Source: Paenibacillus sp. 1_12 (GTDB taxonomy: Bacteria > Bacillota > Bacilli > Paenibacillales > NBRC-103111). From it: 64,000 bases of DNA. How positions within the stretch are numbered: position 1 is the stretch's first letter; the number at the start of each line of letters is the position of its first letter. This document shows positions 7,979-17,092 of the stretch, one piece after another. The stretch covers positions 186,001 to 250,000 of the forward strand of contig NZ_FOTE01000005.1 in assembly GCF_900114475.1 (NCBI RefSeq), written 5' to 3'. Both the position numbers and the translations under genes were made by a program. Under the pieces are notes generated by a model, which was not told where the DNA came from, ran no database searches, and saw nothing but the letters and a program-made list of their open reading frames with translations.

Positions 7979-9379
7979 AGGGATTTTTTGCTCTTCACCG
8001 GGATGAATCATCAGCTCCGGCCTCACCAGACGATCAAATTCTTCTGCGGTCAAAAGCTTGCTCTTAATAGCAGCCTCTTTCAGAGTAGATCCCTCTTTGT
8101 GGGCTAACTTGGCGACAGCAGCAGCGTTTTCATATCCAATATGAGGATTTAACGCAGTCACCAGCATGAGTGAGCGTTCAACATTATTTTGAATTACCTC
8201 GTAGTTTGGCTCGATACCGATTGCACAGTGATCATTAAAAGAACGGATCGCATCAGCGAGCAGCCGCGTGGATTGCAGGAAATTATAAATGATGACTGGC
8301 TTGAATACGTTCAGCTCAAAATTGCCTTGGCTGGCCGCAAAACCTATCGTCGCGTCATTCCCCATTACCTGGCAGACTACCATCGTCAGAGCTTCACTCT
8401 GTGTTGGATTCACTTTACCCGGCATAATCGAACTGCCCGGTTCATTCGCTGGTATAATCAGCTCTCCGATTCCGCAGCGTGGCCCACTGGCAAGCCAACG
8501 TACATCATTCGCGATTTTCATCAAGTCCGCAGCTAGAGCTTTTAATGCGCCATGTACATATACCAATTCATCATGGCTCGTTAACGCATGAAATTTATTG
8601 GATGCGGAAGTGAATTCCTTGCCGGTTAACTTACTGATTTCCTCCGCCGCCAGATCTCCGAACTTTGGATGGGCATTGATTCCCGTACCTACGGCTGTCC
8701 CACCAATTGCCAGCTCCTTCAAGGATTCGGTGCTTTGTTTAATCATGGTTTCCGTTTTTTCCAGCATCCGATGCCAGCCGCTGACTTCCTGACCGAGTGT
8801 CAATGGAGTCGCATCCTGCAGATGGGTTCGGCCGATTTTGATAATATCCTCGAATGCCTCGCTTTTCTGGCGTAAGGTTTCTTTTAACAGCGAAATGGCA
8901 GGCAATACTTGCTCTTCAATCGCAATCAATCCAGCAATATGCATCGCAGTAGGAAAGGTATCGTTAGAGCTTTGTGACTTGTTCACATCGTCATTCGGAT
9001 GAATTTTCAGATCGCTGCCCTGTGCTTTGAGCAATTGATTGCCGCGGTTGGCAATCACCTCATTTACATTCATGTTAGACTGCGTACCACTCCCTGTCTG
9101 CCACACAACGAGCGGGAAGTGATCGTCAAGCTCACCGCGGATAATTTCATCAGCAGCGGCAATGATCGTTTCTGCTTTGAGACTGTCCAGCTTTCCCAGC
9201 TTCTGATTAGCCGCTGCCGCACTTTTCTTGAGGATAGCAAATGCCTGAATGATGGCTTGCGGCATTTTTTCTGTACCAATATTGAAATTTTCAAAGCTCC
9301 GCTGCGTTTGTGCAGCCCAAAGCTGATGTGCGGGAACCTTGATTTCACCAATTGTATCCTTTTCAATTCTGTATTCCAC
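7976..9379 (-). CDS. fumC: Fumarate hydratase, class II
   Basis: Converts fumarate to L-malate in the TCA cycle, in the cytoplasm, without an iron-sulfur cluster. About 467 residues, the usual class II length. The superfamily signature [13 protein letters not shown], the [13 protein letters not shown] stretch and [16 protein letters not shown] are all intact. The start is the GTG at 9379, since AGGAGG lies seven bases before it and the protein then begins like other FumC proteins ([12 protein letters not shown]). An in-frame ATG at 9424 overlaps the promoter -10 and is rejected. A Fur box inside the promoter suggests it is switched on when iron is scarce. Confidence 0.95.
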   Translation of the reverse strand: MEYRIEKDTIGEIKVPAHQLWAAQTQRSFENFNIGTEKMPQAIIQAFAILKKSAAAANQKLGKLDSLKAETIIAAADEIIRGELDDHFPLVVWQTGSGTQSNMNVNEVIANRGNQLLKAQGSDLKIHPNDDVNKSQSSNDTFPTAMHIAGLIAIEEQVLPAISLLKETLRQKSEAFEDIIKIGRTHLQDATPLTLGQEVSGWHRMLEKTETMIKQSTESLKELAIGGTAVGTGINAHPKFGDLAAEEISKLTGKEFTSASNKFHALTSHDELVYVHGALKALAADLMKIANDVRWLASGPRCGIGELIIPANEPGSSIMPGKVNPTQSEALTMVVCQVMGNDATIGFAASQGNFELNVFKPVIIYNFLQSTRLLADAIRSFNDHCAIGIEPNYEVIQNNVERSLMLVTALNPHIGYENAAAVAKLAHKEGSTLKEAAIKSKLLTAEEFDRLVRPELMIHPGEEQKIP

Positions 9380-9422
9380 TTCAGTTCCTCCTCTGACATC
9401 TCGATTTAAACGGATTGCATCC

Positions 9423-9452
9423 ATTTTAAATGATAATGATTATCAATGTCAA
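9423..9452 (-). promoter_or_regulatory. fumC promoter with embedded Fur box
   Basis: Read on the minus strand: -35 TTGACA (9447-9452), an 18-base spacer, then -10 TAAAAT (9423-9428). The spacer contains a perfect 7-1-7 Fur box, TGATAAT-G-ATTATCA (9431-9445). Bound Fur would cover the polymerase site. The GTG start is 44 bases downstream of the -10. Confidence 0.82.
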
Positions 9453-9516
9453 ACTTAGTACATTTGCTGTTCGACGGATAGGTAACCACCTATATAATTA
9501 CCCATTATACGAGTAC

Positions 9517-10191
9517 TTACGATTTCGATTTACGTCCGGTCATTAACAACAAAAGGAAGGAAATCAAAATGATCGAGCTTGTCCAAGCCCATGCCATAGT
9601 TGTTTTACCCGAATCTACTGCCACATAGATCGCCGTGGGTATTGTTTGTGTAACACCAGGAATATTGCCGGCAATCATCAGGGTTGCGCCAAATTCACCA
9701 AGACCGCGGGCAAAGCCCAGAATATATGCCGTTATTAGCGATCGTGCCGCCAAGGGCAAAGTAATAGAGCGAAAAACCTGCCATTCATTTGCGCCCTCGG
9801 AACGCCCCGCCTCTTCCAGACTGCTGTCAACCGAAGCAAAGCCAACCTTCATGGTCTGGTAGATCAGCGGAAAGGCTACTACTATTGAAGCAATAACAGC
9901 AGCCCACCACGAGAAAATAATTGGCGCATGAAACAACCACTCTATAAAGCGACCTACGATACTTTTTCTACCAAGCAGCACCAGCAGCAAAAAACCGATT
10001 ACTGTAGGTGGCAGCACCAATGGCAGCATAAACAACGTTTCAAGCATTAGCTTGCCCTTGAACGATTTACGCGACATCCACCACGCAACCGCAACTCCCA
10101 ATAAAGCAGCAACGACACTGGAGAGAAGAGCTACTTGTAAAGATAGACGGATAGGAGGCCACAGCTCGCCCCAATTGAGTTCGGCAATCAT
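9517..10191 (-). CDS. modB: Molybdate ABC transporter permease
   Basis: Membrane subunit of a molybdate importer. 224 residues with about five transmembrane segments. The permease-ATPase contact loop is visible as EEAGRSEGANEWQVFRSITL, followed by ARGLGEFGATLMIAGNIPG, the ModB/CysT signature. The ATG directly follows the modA stop codon (TAA ATG), so translation is coupled. No ModC ATPase gene lies downstream, as the next feature is the fumC promoter region. It must borrow an ATPase encoded elsewhere. Confidence 0.92.
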   Translation of the reverse strand: MIAELNWGELWPPIRLSLQVALLSSVVAALLGVAVAWWMSRKSFKGKLMLETLFMLPLVLPPTVIGFLLLVLLGRKSIVGRFIEWLFHAPIIFSWWAAVIASIVVAFPLIYQTMKVGFASVDSSLEEAGRSEGANEWQVFRSITLPLAARSLITAYILGFARGLGEFGATLMIAGNIPGVTQTIPTAIYVAVDSGKTTMAWAWTSSIILISFLLLLMTGRKSKS

Positions 10192-11052
10192 TTATTTAGG
10201 CACCGTGAAGCCGAATTTGACGAACACGTCCAATGCTTCTTTGGACTGCAAATAATTATAAAAGTCCTCAGCTTCCTTGCCATGCTTGGTGGATTTTACA
10301 ATACCGATAGGATATTCGACAGCTTGGTAGCTCTTCGGATCGACGGCAAAAGCAATCTTTACCTTATTAGAGGTCAAAGCATCCGTTTTATAGACAAAGC
10401 CCGCATCCGCGTTGCCTGTTTCGATATATTGCAGCACTTGCCTGACGTCTTTGCCCTGAACCATACGCGATTGCAGACTGTCCCATAGCTTACCGTAGGT
10501 TAAAGCTTCCTTGGCATAGCTGCCGGCAGGAACACTTTCAGGTATTCCGATAGCTACATGCAGAACTTCCGGCTTCGATAGGTCGGCTTCACTGCCAATG
10601 GATACCTTGCTATCCACAGGGACGACGACGACCAACTCGTTGGTCAGCAAATTTTTCTGTTTCCCTGCATCGATCAACTGATTATCCACAAGCGTCTTCA
10701 TATTTTTTGTGGCAGCGGATAGGAATAAATCGGCTGGAGCTCCCTGCTCGATTTGCTGCTGAAGGGCACCTGAAGCGCCAAAATTAAAGTTAAGCTTTGT
10801 GCTTGTTGCTTTTGTCTGATAGACTGTCTGAATTTCTTTTAGTGCGTCTGTCAAGCTTGCAGCCGCTGAAATCGTCAGCTCTACCGTTTCTACTGGTGTT
10901 TGAGGTGCCGGAGCTGGACTTGCGCTTTGCTGCTGTTTTGAACCTGCGGCGGTATCAACCATTGGCTCAGTCTTGGTCCCACAACCGGCAATCAGTAAAG
11001 TCATTGCAATAATCGGCACCCATAATTGATTTCTTACAGCCTTTTTTCTCAT
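10192..11052 (-). CDS. modA: Molybdate-binding lipoprotein
   Basis: Extracellular molybdate/tungstate-binding lipoprotein that feeds ModB. 286 residues. The signal peptide ends in a lipobox (LLIAGCGTK, lipid Cys about residue 24). A Ser/Gln/Pro-rich linker follows, then the type 2 periplasmic-binding fold beginning ISAAASLTDALKEI, with GASGALQQQIEQGAPADLF typical of ModA. A GGAGG ribosome binding site precedes the ATG at 11052. First gene of modAB and divergent from the regulator at 11222. Confidence 0.92.
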   Translation of the reverse strand: MRKKAVRNQLWVPIIAMTLLIAGCGTKTEPMVDTAAGSKQQQSASPAPAPQTPVETVELTISAAASLTDALKEIQTVYQTKATSTKLNFNFGASGALQQQIEQGAPADLFLSAATKNMKTLVDNQLIDAGKQKNLLTNELVVVVPVDSKVSIGSEADLSKPEVLHVAIGIPESVPAGSYAKEALTYGKLWDSLQSRMVQGKDVRQVLQYIETGNADAGFVYKTDALTSNKVKIAFAVDPKSYQAVEYPIGIVKSTKHGKEAEDFYNYLQSKEALDVFVKFGFTVPK

Positions 11053-11070
11053 AATCGAGCCTCCATCTAT

Positions 11071-11110
11071 TATAATTAGATATAATTAGTTATATTTGAT
11101 TATAATTGAT
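11071..11110. promoter_or_regulatory. Four 10-bp tandem repeats in the modA promoter
   Basis: Four adjacent decamers, TATAATTAGA, TATAATTAGT, TATATTTGAT and TATAATTGAT, run head to tail. A plausible minus-strand modA promoter overlaps them: -35 TTGAAA (11123-11128), 18 bases, -10 TATAAT (11099-11104). The repeats cover the -10, start point and leader. The 10-bp period puts each copy on the same face of the helix. This suggests a cooperative operator, perhaps for the divergent regulator. Confidence 0.55.
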
Positions 11111-11221
11111 TTATTAAAAATTTTTCAAGCCATGACCGATATTGATTTAAAACTTAAGCTAATCTATCTGTGATACAATAAGTAATTGAATTCAATCCAA
11201 AACAAGCATTCGGAGGTCAGT

Positions 11222-12280
11222 ATGTCCAACGATTCCTCGTATACAACTGAAGATATATCCAGGCTTTTAAAAATATCCAAACTCACCGTCTACGATCTCA
11301 TCAAAAAAGGCGAGCTTCCGTCCTATCGGGTTGGTAAACAAATGCGTGTAGATGCTGCAGATCTTGAAGCATACAAGCAGCGCTCCAAAACGATGCAGGC
11401 AGCCAACCAGCCCAACGCTGCGGAAGCTCGGCGCACACAGTCCCAATCTGATCCCATACAGTCTGTCTATTCTACAACAGGGAAGCCTACCCTTTCTGAA
11501 CATTCAGCAGCATCTCATGCTCCAACTGCTCCTATTATCTCATCTCAAACAACGATTCCCGCAGCTAGCGGATCCCGACAACTTGTAATAACCGGCCAAG
11601 ATATGAGCCTTGATCTATTAGCCAAGCATATGGAGCGGAACATACCCGGCATTCGTCCGTTGCGTGCATTTGTCGGAAGTCTCGACAGTTTGATTTCGAT
11701 GTATATGGGTGAATCCGATATTGTGAGCACCCATTTGTTGGATGGGGATACAGGGGAATACAACTTGCCATATATCCGTAAACTTCTCGTTGGCTCCTCA
11801 TATGTAGTAGTGAACCTAGTTTCACGTCAAGCAGGTTTGTACGTACAGCACAACAATCCATTGAAGCTTCATCATTGGAGTGATTTGAATAGACCCGGTC
11901 TTCGATTGGTGAATCGTGAAAAAGGCTCCGGTGCCCGTGTGCTGCTGGACGAGCAGCTGCGGCTGCAGCATATGAAGTCCACTCAACTGAACGGATACGA
12001 TCAGGAGGAAACCAGCCATTTGGCAGTAGCCGGGAAAGTAGCAGCAGGAGAAGCCGATGTTGGGGTTGGCATTGAGAAGGCAGCCTTAATCGTAGGTAAC
12101 ATCGAATTTATTCCGTTAATTCAGGAGCGATATGATTTGGTCATGCTAAAGAAACCAGAAAATAAGGTGTGGCTGGAGCACGTTCTTCATCTATTAAAAA
12201 CCGAAGCATTCCACAATGATCTTCGTTCAATTCATGGATATGACTTATCCTTAACAGGGCAAATTCTGTACGAAACCTAA
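11222..12280 (+). CDS. HTH (excisionase-type) regulator with periplasmic-binding-like sensor
   Basis: Predicted one-component transcription regulator of 352 residues. Residues about 6-58 form an excisionase/MerR-like helix-turn-helix (YTTEDISRLLKISKLTVYDL, RVGKQMRVDAADLEAYK). A low-complexity Ser/Thr/Ala linker runs to about 125. A type 2 periplasmic-binding fold follows, with GESDIVSTHLLDGDTGEYN and GEADVGVGIEKAA. Cytoplasmic proteins of this layout commonly sense molybdate or related oxyanions. Being divergent from modAB, it probably controls that operon. GGAGG five bases before the ATG at 11222 sets the start; a TTG at 11186 is less likely. Confidence 0.8.
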   Translation: MSNDSSYTTEDISRLLKISKLTVYDLIKKGELPSYRVGKQMRVDAADLEAYKQRSKTMQAANQPNAAEARRTQSQSDPIQSVYSTTGKPTLSEHSAASHAPTAPIISSQTTIPAASGSRQLVITGQDMSLDLLAKHMERNIPGIRPLRAFVGSLDSLISMYMGESDIVSTHLLDGDTGEYNLPYIRKLLVGSSYVVVNLVSRQAGLYVQHNNPLKLHHWSDLNRPGLRLVNREKGSGARVLLDEQLRLQHMKSTQLNGYDQEETSHLAVAGKVAAGEADVGVGIEKAALIVGNIEFIPLIQERYDLVMLKKPENKVWLEHVLHLLKTEAFHNDLRSIHGYDLSLTGQILYET

Positions 12281-12379
12281 AGCTGTAATAGCCAAGTGGC
12301 GTAATCAATTTTATAAACCTGCCGGCTTAGCCATCTTAGCTGATTTCAATCGACAATCTTCTCTATTAAATGTATACTT

Positions 12380-13369
12380 ATGGAATCATATCAATCGGTG
12401 GTGACGATCATTTTATATGTTTTTTCATTTCTAATTTCATTTGTCATTGTGCTGCTGCTCATTCCCCCATTCGGCAAATTGGCGTTTCGATTGGATTTTG
12501 TGGACAAGCCCCGACAGGACGTTGAACGTAAAATTCACCGAGAGCCTATCCCGCTCACCGCAAGCTATGTGATTTTTATTGGTTTTTTTATTACCTATCT
12601 GTTGGTGACCAGAGATTTCAGTCTACAAACCGGCGCTATTTTTGCAGGCGGGGGTTTATTATTAATAATTGGTACTATGGATGATTGGTACAAGACCAAA
12701 GGTAAAGACTTTCCAGCTCTGCCCAAGCTTATTGTTCAAGTGTCAGCAGCAGTCTTGGTTTATGCAGCGGGCATCTCATTCGATGGTTTTTATAACCCGT
12801 TCTCTGGTGAATATGTACTGCTTCCGGTAGTGCTTCAATTTATTCTCACGATTTTATGGATCTTTGGCGTCACAACTGTCATTAATTTCTCGGATGGCAT
12901 GGACGGACTTGCAGGTGGGCTTTCTGCCATCTCAGCTATCACACTGTTCGTCGTAGCCATAGCGAAAGGTCAATCCAACCCCGCTATTATGGCTATTATT
13001 CTAGTTGGTGTGACTATCGCTTACTTGCGATATAACAAACCACCCGCCAAAATCTTCATGGGCGATGCAGGAGCAACCTTTCTCGGGTTTATTCTTGCGG
13101 TTATTGCATTGGACGGAGCGTTCAAGCAAGCCACCGTCTTATCGCTATTCATTCCGATCCTGGCTTTAGGGGTTCCGATCTTCGATAATATCTTCGTCGT
13201 CGTCAAACGGTTTCTGCAAGGAAAGTCCATTTATCAGGCTGATGCAAGCCAAGCCCATTATCGTTTGCTGCGTGCGGGTCTCAACCATAAGCAGGTTGTG
13301 CTATTCCTTTGTTTGATCAGTACTTGTCTGTGCTTATCCTCGATTATATTATTATTAGTTCAAATTTAA
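12380..13369 (+). CDS. tagO: Undecaprenyl-phosphate GlcNAc-1-phosphate transferase
   Basis: Polytopic membrane enzyme of the MraY/WecA/TagO family. It moves GlcNAc-1-phosphate from UDP-GlcNAc to undecaprenyl phosphate, the first step of wall teichoic acid or other wall glycan synthesis. 329 residues with about ten membrane helices. Catalytic signatures are NFSDGMDGLAGG (Asp-rich Mg site) and FMGDAGATFLGF, plus the late DASQAHYRLLRAG His motif. No good ribosome binding site precedes the ATG at 12380. A GTG at codon 7 or 8 is possible, but also lacks one. Ends in a bidirectional terminator. Confidence 0.88.
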   Translation: MESYQSVVTIILYVFSFLISFVIVLLLIPPFGKLAFRLDFVDKPRQDVERKIHREPIPLTASYVIFIGFFITYLLVTRDFSLQTGAIFAGGGLLLIIGTMDDWYKTKGKDFPALPKLIVQVSAAVLVYAAGISFDGFYNPFSGEYVLLPVVLQFILTILWIFGVTTVINFSDGMDGLAGGLSAISAITLFVVAIAKGQSNPAIMAIILVGVTIAYLRYNKPPAKIFMGDAGATFLGFILAVIALDGAFKQATVLSLFIPILALGVPIFDNIFVVVKRFLQGKSIYQADASQAHYRLLRAGLNHKQVVLFLCLISTCLCLSSIILLLVQI

Positions 13370-13407
13370 ATAAGACTGCCGGGACGTTTTTCCCGGCAGT
13401 CTTATTT
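13368..13407. terminator. Bidirectional terminator between tagO and the sugar isomerase
   Basis: A 17-bp stem pairs 13368-13384 with 13391-13407 (AAATAAGACTGCC... and its complement) around a six-base loop, with A-rich and T-rich flanks. It serves both converging genes. Confidence 0.85.
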
Positions 13408-13415
13408 ATATAGTG

Positions 13416-14228
13416 TCAGGTCAGAGCTCTCATAAATTGAACATACTGCGGAAATGACTCTTCCGCGTTCAGAATCTCAGGGTGCCACTTTTTCTCCCAT
13501 TCCAGTGTGTAATAGCCTTCATAACCGTTCTCTCTTAACAGCTTAATTGTATCTGCCAATGGGACGTTACCTTCTCCTGTCAAGCAATATTGAAACTTCC
13601 CACTGCCATCCTGTAATAGTCTTGAATCCTTTACATGCGTGTATTCAACCCATCGGCTTAGCGATTCCCAAGTATCCTTCGGCTGCTCTCCAAGCGTCCT
13701 GAAGGGATGATGCAGATCCCATAGTACGCCAATGGCTTCTGTATCTACCTGCTCCATGACGGCTTGTACATCCGTACTGGAAGTCCAATCATCGTGGGTT
13801 TCCAGCAGTAGCTTCACGCCATGCTCCTTCGCAACCGCACCCAGCTCATGAAAGTGCTGTACCATCGTTTGGATAGCTTCTGTGCGGTCTGTATCTCCAA
13901 TGCCCCCACCAAAAACGCGAATATATCGGGTATTAAATATCGTGCAGAGCTTGACGTATTCTTTAATTTCAGCCAAATTTTTCTCCATATCTTCCTTGGA
14001 AAATACATGCACAGAACTGGAAAAGCATGATACTTGAAGCCCCGCATTCTTAATTTGATCACGAGTTTGAAGTACATTACCGGAAAAAGCAGGCAGCTTA
14101 TAAATATTCATTTCACCGGCAACTCCACGAAAGTCAATGGCATCAAAGCCGTATTCCACAGCCCTTTTAATAATTAAATCCAGTTCCCAATCCGGGCATC
14201 CCAATGTAGTAAAAGATAAGTTCATCAT
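13416..14228 (-). CDS. Sugar phosphate isomerase/epimerase family protein (TIM barrel)
   Basis: Member of the AP-endonuclease-2-like TIM-barrel family, usually metal-dependent sugar isomerases, epimerases or inosose dehydratases. 270 residues. Family landmarks are the opening FTTLGCPDWELDLIIKRA, a metal-ligand Glu in LLLETHDDW, the His in LWDLHHPF, and YTHVKDSRL followed by YTLEWEKKW near the end. The substrate cannot be told. Next to a 2-hydroxyacid dehydrogenase and an AraC regulator, which suggests a sugar catabolism group. GGAG lies before an ATG-ATG pair. Confidence 0.82.
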   Translation of the reverse strand: MMNLSFTTLGCPDWELDLIIKRAVEYGFDAIDFRGVAGEMNIYKLPAFSGNVLQTRDQIKNAGLQVSCFSSSVHVFSKEDMEKNLAEIKEYVKLCTIFNTRYIRVFGGGIGDTDRTEAIQTMVQHFHELGAVAKEHGVKLLLETHDDWTSSTDVQAVMEQVDTEAIGVLWDLHHPFRTLGEQPKDTWESLSRWVEYTHVKDSRLLQDGSGKFQYCLTGEGNVPLADTIKLLRENGYEGYYTLEWEKKWHPEILNAEESFPQYVQFMRALT

Positions 14229-14284
14229 ATCCTCGCTCTCCTGATTGGAATCAAAGTCCCATTCATCATTGTTGGTATGGTTAT

Positions 14285-15289
14285 TTATTGTTTAGTCATA
14301 CGTAAAAAACGTTCTTCATTCACTTCTCTAAGGCATGGCTGCCCTGTCACAAACCTGACCAAATCCTCTACAACCATGGCTCCTAGCTGTGACTTCCAAT
14401 AGCCGGAATAAGCGCCAATGTGCGGCAAACAGATGACATTGGGCAGCTTCAACAGCGGATAGTCTTCTTGAACAGGTTCATTATGGTACACATCCAAAGC
14501 AGCCGAAATGCGACCCGATGTAAGCTCATCCAGTAGAGCCGTCTCGTCTATCAAAGGACCTCGGGCTGTGTTGATTAACAAAGCGCCGTCGACCATCAGC
14601 TTTAATTGTTCTTTGCCAATCATTCCTCGTGTTGAAGTGGTCAATGTATCATGCAAAGAAACAATACGACAGTTCCTCAGCACATCCTCCAGACTACAGA
14701 GGGTAACTCCAAGCACCTCTGCTTCCTCCACTGAGCAATAAGGTGAATACAGCAGTACACGCGTATGGAAGGCATGCAAAATACGAATAACCTCTCTGGA
14801 GATCTCACCAAGACCAATGATCCCAACTGTTTGGCCAGATAGCCCCGAAACCGTACTTCCGTTGCCGCTATCTCCCCAAAGCCCGCTTTTCAGTCTATCC
14901 CGATAATTCAGGATTTCCCATGATCCGCTCATCATTAATGTTACAGCCAGTTCTGCCGTAGACTTAGCTAGTGCCGTGTTGGCATTGACGACTTTAATAG
15001 GTCTTTGAAAAATCGATGGTTCGACATATGGGGTTAAAGTCCCAGCAGCATGACCGACAAAGCGCAGCTGCTTCGCCTGTGACAACACCTCGACCGTTAT
15101 TTTCGGTGAACCCCAGGAAGTTAGACAAGCATCATATCGATGAATGTCTTGTTCAAATTGAGCCGCTTCATACATCGTGCCTTCTGGTACCCAGTCGACT
15201 TCAGAAACAGACTCTAATTGCTTGATCACCTCTTCGGTAAATAACAGCTGTCTTAGTTCTTTTTTCCAAACCGTTACTAACGTTCTCAT
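14285..15289 (-). CDS. D-2-hydroxyacid dehydrogenase family protein
   Basis: NAD(P)-dependent oxidoreductase of the D-isomer-specific 2-hydroxyacid dehydrogenase (SerA/GhrB) family. 334 residues. The Rossmann motif is TVGIIGLGEISREV in the middle. LLINTARGPLIDE carries the substrate-binding Arg, ALDVYHNEP the Glu region, and CLPHIGAYSGY the catalytic His. The substrate is unknown. Upstream of and in the same direction as the TIM-barrel isomerase with a 56-base gap, so possibly one transcript. Confidence 0.85.
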   Translation of the reverse strand: MRTLVTVWKKELRQLLFTEEVIKQLESVSEVDWVPEGTMYEAAQFEQDIHRYDACLTSWGSPKITVEVLSQAKQLRFVGHAAGTLTPYVEPSIFQRPIKVVNANTALAKSTAELAVTLMMSGSWEILNYRDRLKSGLWGDSGNGSTVSGLSGQTVGIIGLGEISREVIRILHAFHTRVLLYSPYCSVEEAEVLGVTLCSLEDVLRNCRIVSLHDTLTTSTRGMIGKEQLKLMVDGALLINTARGPLIDETALLDELTSGRISAALDVYHNEPVQEDYPLLKLPNVICLPHIGAYSGYWKSQLGAMVVEDLVRFVTGQPCLREVNEERFLRMTKQ

Positions 15290-15422
15290 CGGTATCCCCC
15301 GTTTGAAAGCCTAACCTGCCTAGATTAACAATGATCATATGAAACCGCATTAAAGCTGATCTAAGCTTATTATAGCTGAAGTTTCCTAAAGGGGAAGCTC
15401 TCCATCTTCCAAAAAAACTACA

Positions 15423-16265
15423 CTATTTACCGCTATTTGTATGATTTCGTTTGTAGGCATAAGGCGTGACCCCATACTTGATTTTGAACGTTTTAAAAAA
15501 ATGACCTGTATGCATGTAGCCTACTGCTTCCATCACCTCTCCTACCGAAAGATCCGATTGAAGCAGCAGCTCACCGGCTTTTCGTAGTCGCAGCTCCGAC
15601 AAATAACCGCTGAAGGTGACACCCGTTACCATTTTAAACAGTGAACTGAAGTAGTTAGGTGAAACGGATACCCGCGCGGCAGCGTCCTTTAAAGTCAGCG
15701 GTTTATCGATGTGCTGCTCCATATAATGAATAACCTCACGAATAGCTTGTACATACCCGGAACCAGCCTGCTGCGCCCAGCCTCTAACCTCGCGGGTGAT
15801 CATGACGAGAAACTTCAGCAAATCTGCGCGTACCGCATATTGATGATAAGCATCCTTTGTGTCCAGCTCGCTTTTAATATCCTCGACTAGACGTTCGATG
15901 ACGATTTGTGAACGGGGTGACAAATTAATCAGCAGAGGGCAGGACAAGGATATCTTGGATAATTCCTTAATATTTTCTTCGAGTAGTGAAGGCATAAAAT
16001 CCAACTGTACCAGCTCAAAGGCTTGTTCCTCAATCGGCATAAAACAGTGCATCGTAGAGGTAGGAATGGAAAACAAGTCCCCACGCTGTAAATCCATCTG
16101 CTGATCTTCAACCACATGCCGGCACACGCCGGTCAGGACATAACAAATTTGCAAAAACTCGTGGCCATGGGGGACCTGATTATAGTTGGTTTCCGTTCTA
16201 ACTTCAAATTTGATCGGAAAGTCCTCCTGCATAAAGTCCTTATACTGGAATACAGTTGTATTCAT
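15423..16265 (-). CDS. AraC-family transcription regulator with cupin domain
   Basis: Predicted DNA-binding regulator. An N-terminal cupin sensor (about residues 10-120, with NQVPHGHEFLQICYVL) is followed by the double HTH of the AraC/XylS family over the last 100 residues. Signatures are LTLKDAAARVSVSPNYFSSLFK and VGYMHTGHFFKTFKIKYGVTP. The start is set at the ATG at 16265 because AGAGGTGA precedes it. The longer frame to 16364 would overlap the HAD gene. Probably controls the neighbouring sugar-related genes. About 280 residues. Confidence 0.85.
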   Translation of the reverse strand: MNTTVFQYKDFMQEDFPIKFEVRTETNYNQVPHGHEFLQICYVLTGVCRHVVEDQQMDLQRGDLFSIPTSTMHCFMPIEEQAFELVQLDFMPSLLEENIKELSKISLSCPLLINLSPRSQIVIERLVEDIKSELDTKDAYHQYAVRADLLKFLVMITREVRGWAQQAGSGYVQAIREVIHYMEQHIDKPLTLKDAAARVSVSPNYFSSLFKMVTGVTFSGYLSELRLRKAGELLLQSDLSVGEVMEAVGYMHTGHFFKTFKIKYGVTPYAYKRNHTNSGK

Positions 16266-16329
16266 TGTAGCAATCACCTCTCGAAAGCTCTCTTGCGTGA
16301 CATTTATCTTATATAATTGATGATACTGG

Positions 16330-17025
16330 TCACTGCCTCGCCTGAAACCGTTCGTAAAGCTCAATAGGCTTCTTTAATTTGGGAAAACCTGTGATTTTAC
16401 AGCTGATGGAATCGGGTACATACCAAGCAGCCTGATAAACATCCATCCCTACACTGCGAGCTCCTGCCAATTCATTAGAACCACCATCTCCAACAAACAT
16501 GCAATGTTTGGGATCAACACCCAAACGGGAGCAGGCTAATTCATATATAGCCGCATCGGGCTTTGCATACCCGACTTGATAAGAAAAGACCACCGCATCA
16601 AAATAATCACCTAACGGACAATCTGACCATCCCTGAACTTCCTCTTCAGTACAATTACTAATAAGGCCCAGCTTGACATGTTCGCTCTTTAATAGCTTCA
16701 GCAAGCTGATAACATCCTTGTCCATATCCACAAAAGGCACCTTTTTTTCCCGGATACGCTCTTGGTACAGGTTTTCGATAATGAGTTCATCAAACGGCAA
16801 ATCGTTCTTTTCGAGGATATCCATCATGACCGCACGATAAGTTGGAAAACCTCCGTTCATTCTCATTACTTGCCTTTCGTTCCATTGCTGCTGAAACTCG
16901 CTGTTAGAAAGACCAATTAAATTGTGAAAATTTCTGGATTTCCGACTTACTTTACGACTTCCATGGGCATATTCGGTAATCAAGGTTTCAAAAAGATCAA
17001 ATATAACAGCTTCCGTTTGTGCCAT
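16330..17025 (-). CDS. HAD-superfamily phosphatase
   Basis: Haloacid-dehalogenase-type hydrolase, probably a small-molecule phosphatase. 231 residues. Motif I is VIFDLFETLIT, where the first Asp is the nucleophile and Glu replaces the usual second Asp of DxD. Motif II is LISNCTEE, and motif III/IV is the Lys in YAKPD with FVGDGGSNELAGA. The Asp-to-Glu change in motif I is a DxxxT-type variant found in part of the family. The ribosome binding site GGGAGAG precedes the ATG. 65 bases upstream of the AraC gene and same direction. Confidence 0.82.
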   Translation of the reverse strand: MAQTEAVIFDLFETLITEYAHGSRKVSRKSRNFHNLIGLSNSEFQQQWNERQVMRMNGGFPTYRAVMMDILEKNDLPFDELIIENLYQERIREKKVPFVDMDKDVISLLKLLKSEHVKLGLISNCTEEEVQGWSDCPLGDYFDAVVFSYQVGYAKPDAAIYELACSRLGVDPKHCMFVGDGGSNELAGARSVGMDVYQAAWYVPDSISCKITGFPKLKKPIELYERFQARQ

Positions 17026-17092
17026 GTTCAGCTCTCCCTGGCTCCGATTTATGTTGGTGCAGGTCGACGACTCTTACCTCCTTATGTACCCA

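Noticed and set aside
8189-9409. Several plus-strand open frames opposite fumC
   Set aside because: They lie wholly inside the well-supported fumC gene, have no ribosome binding sites and show no family features.
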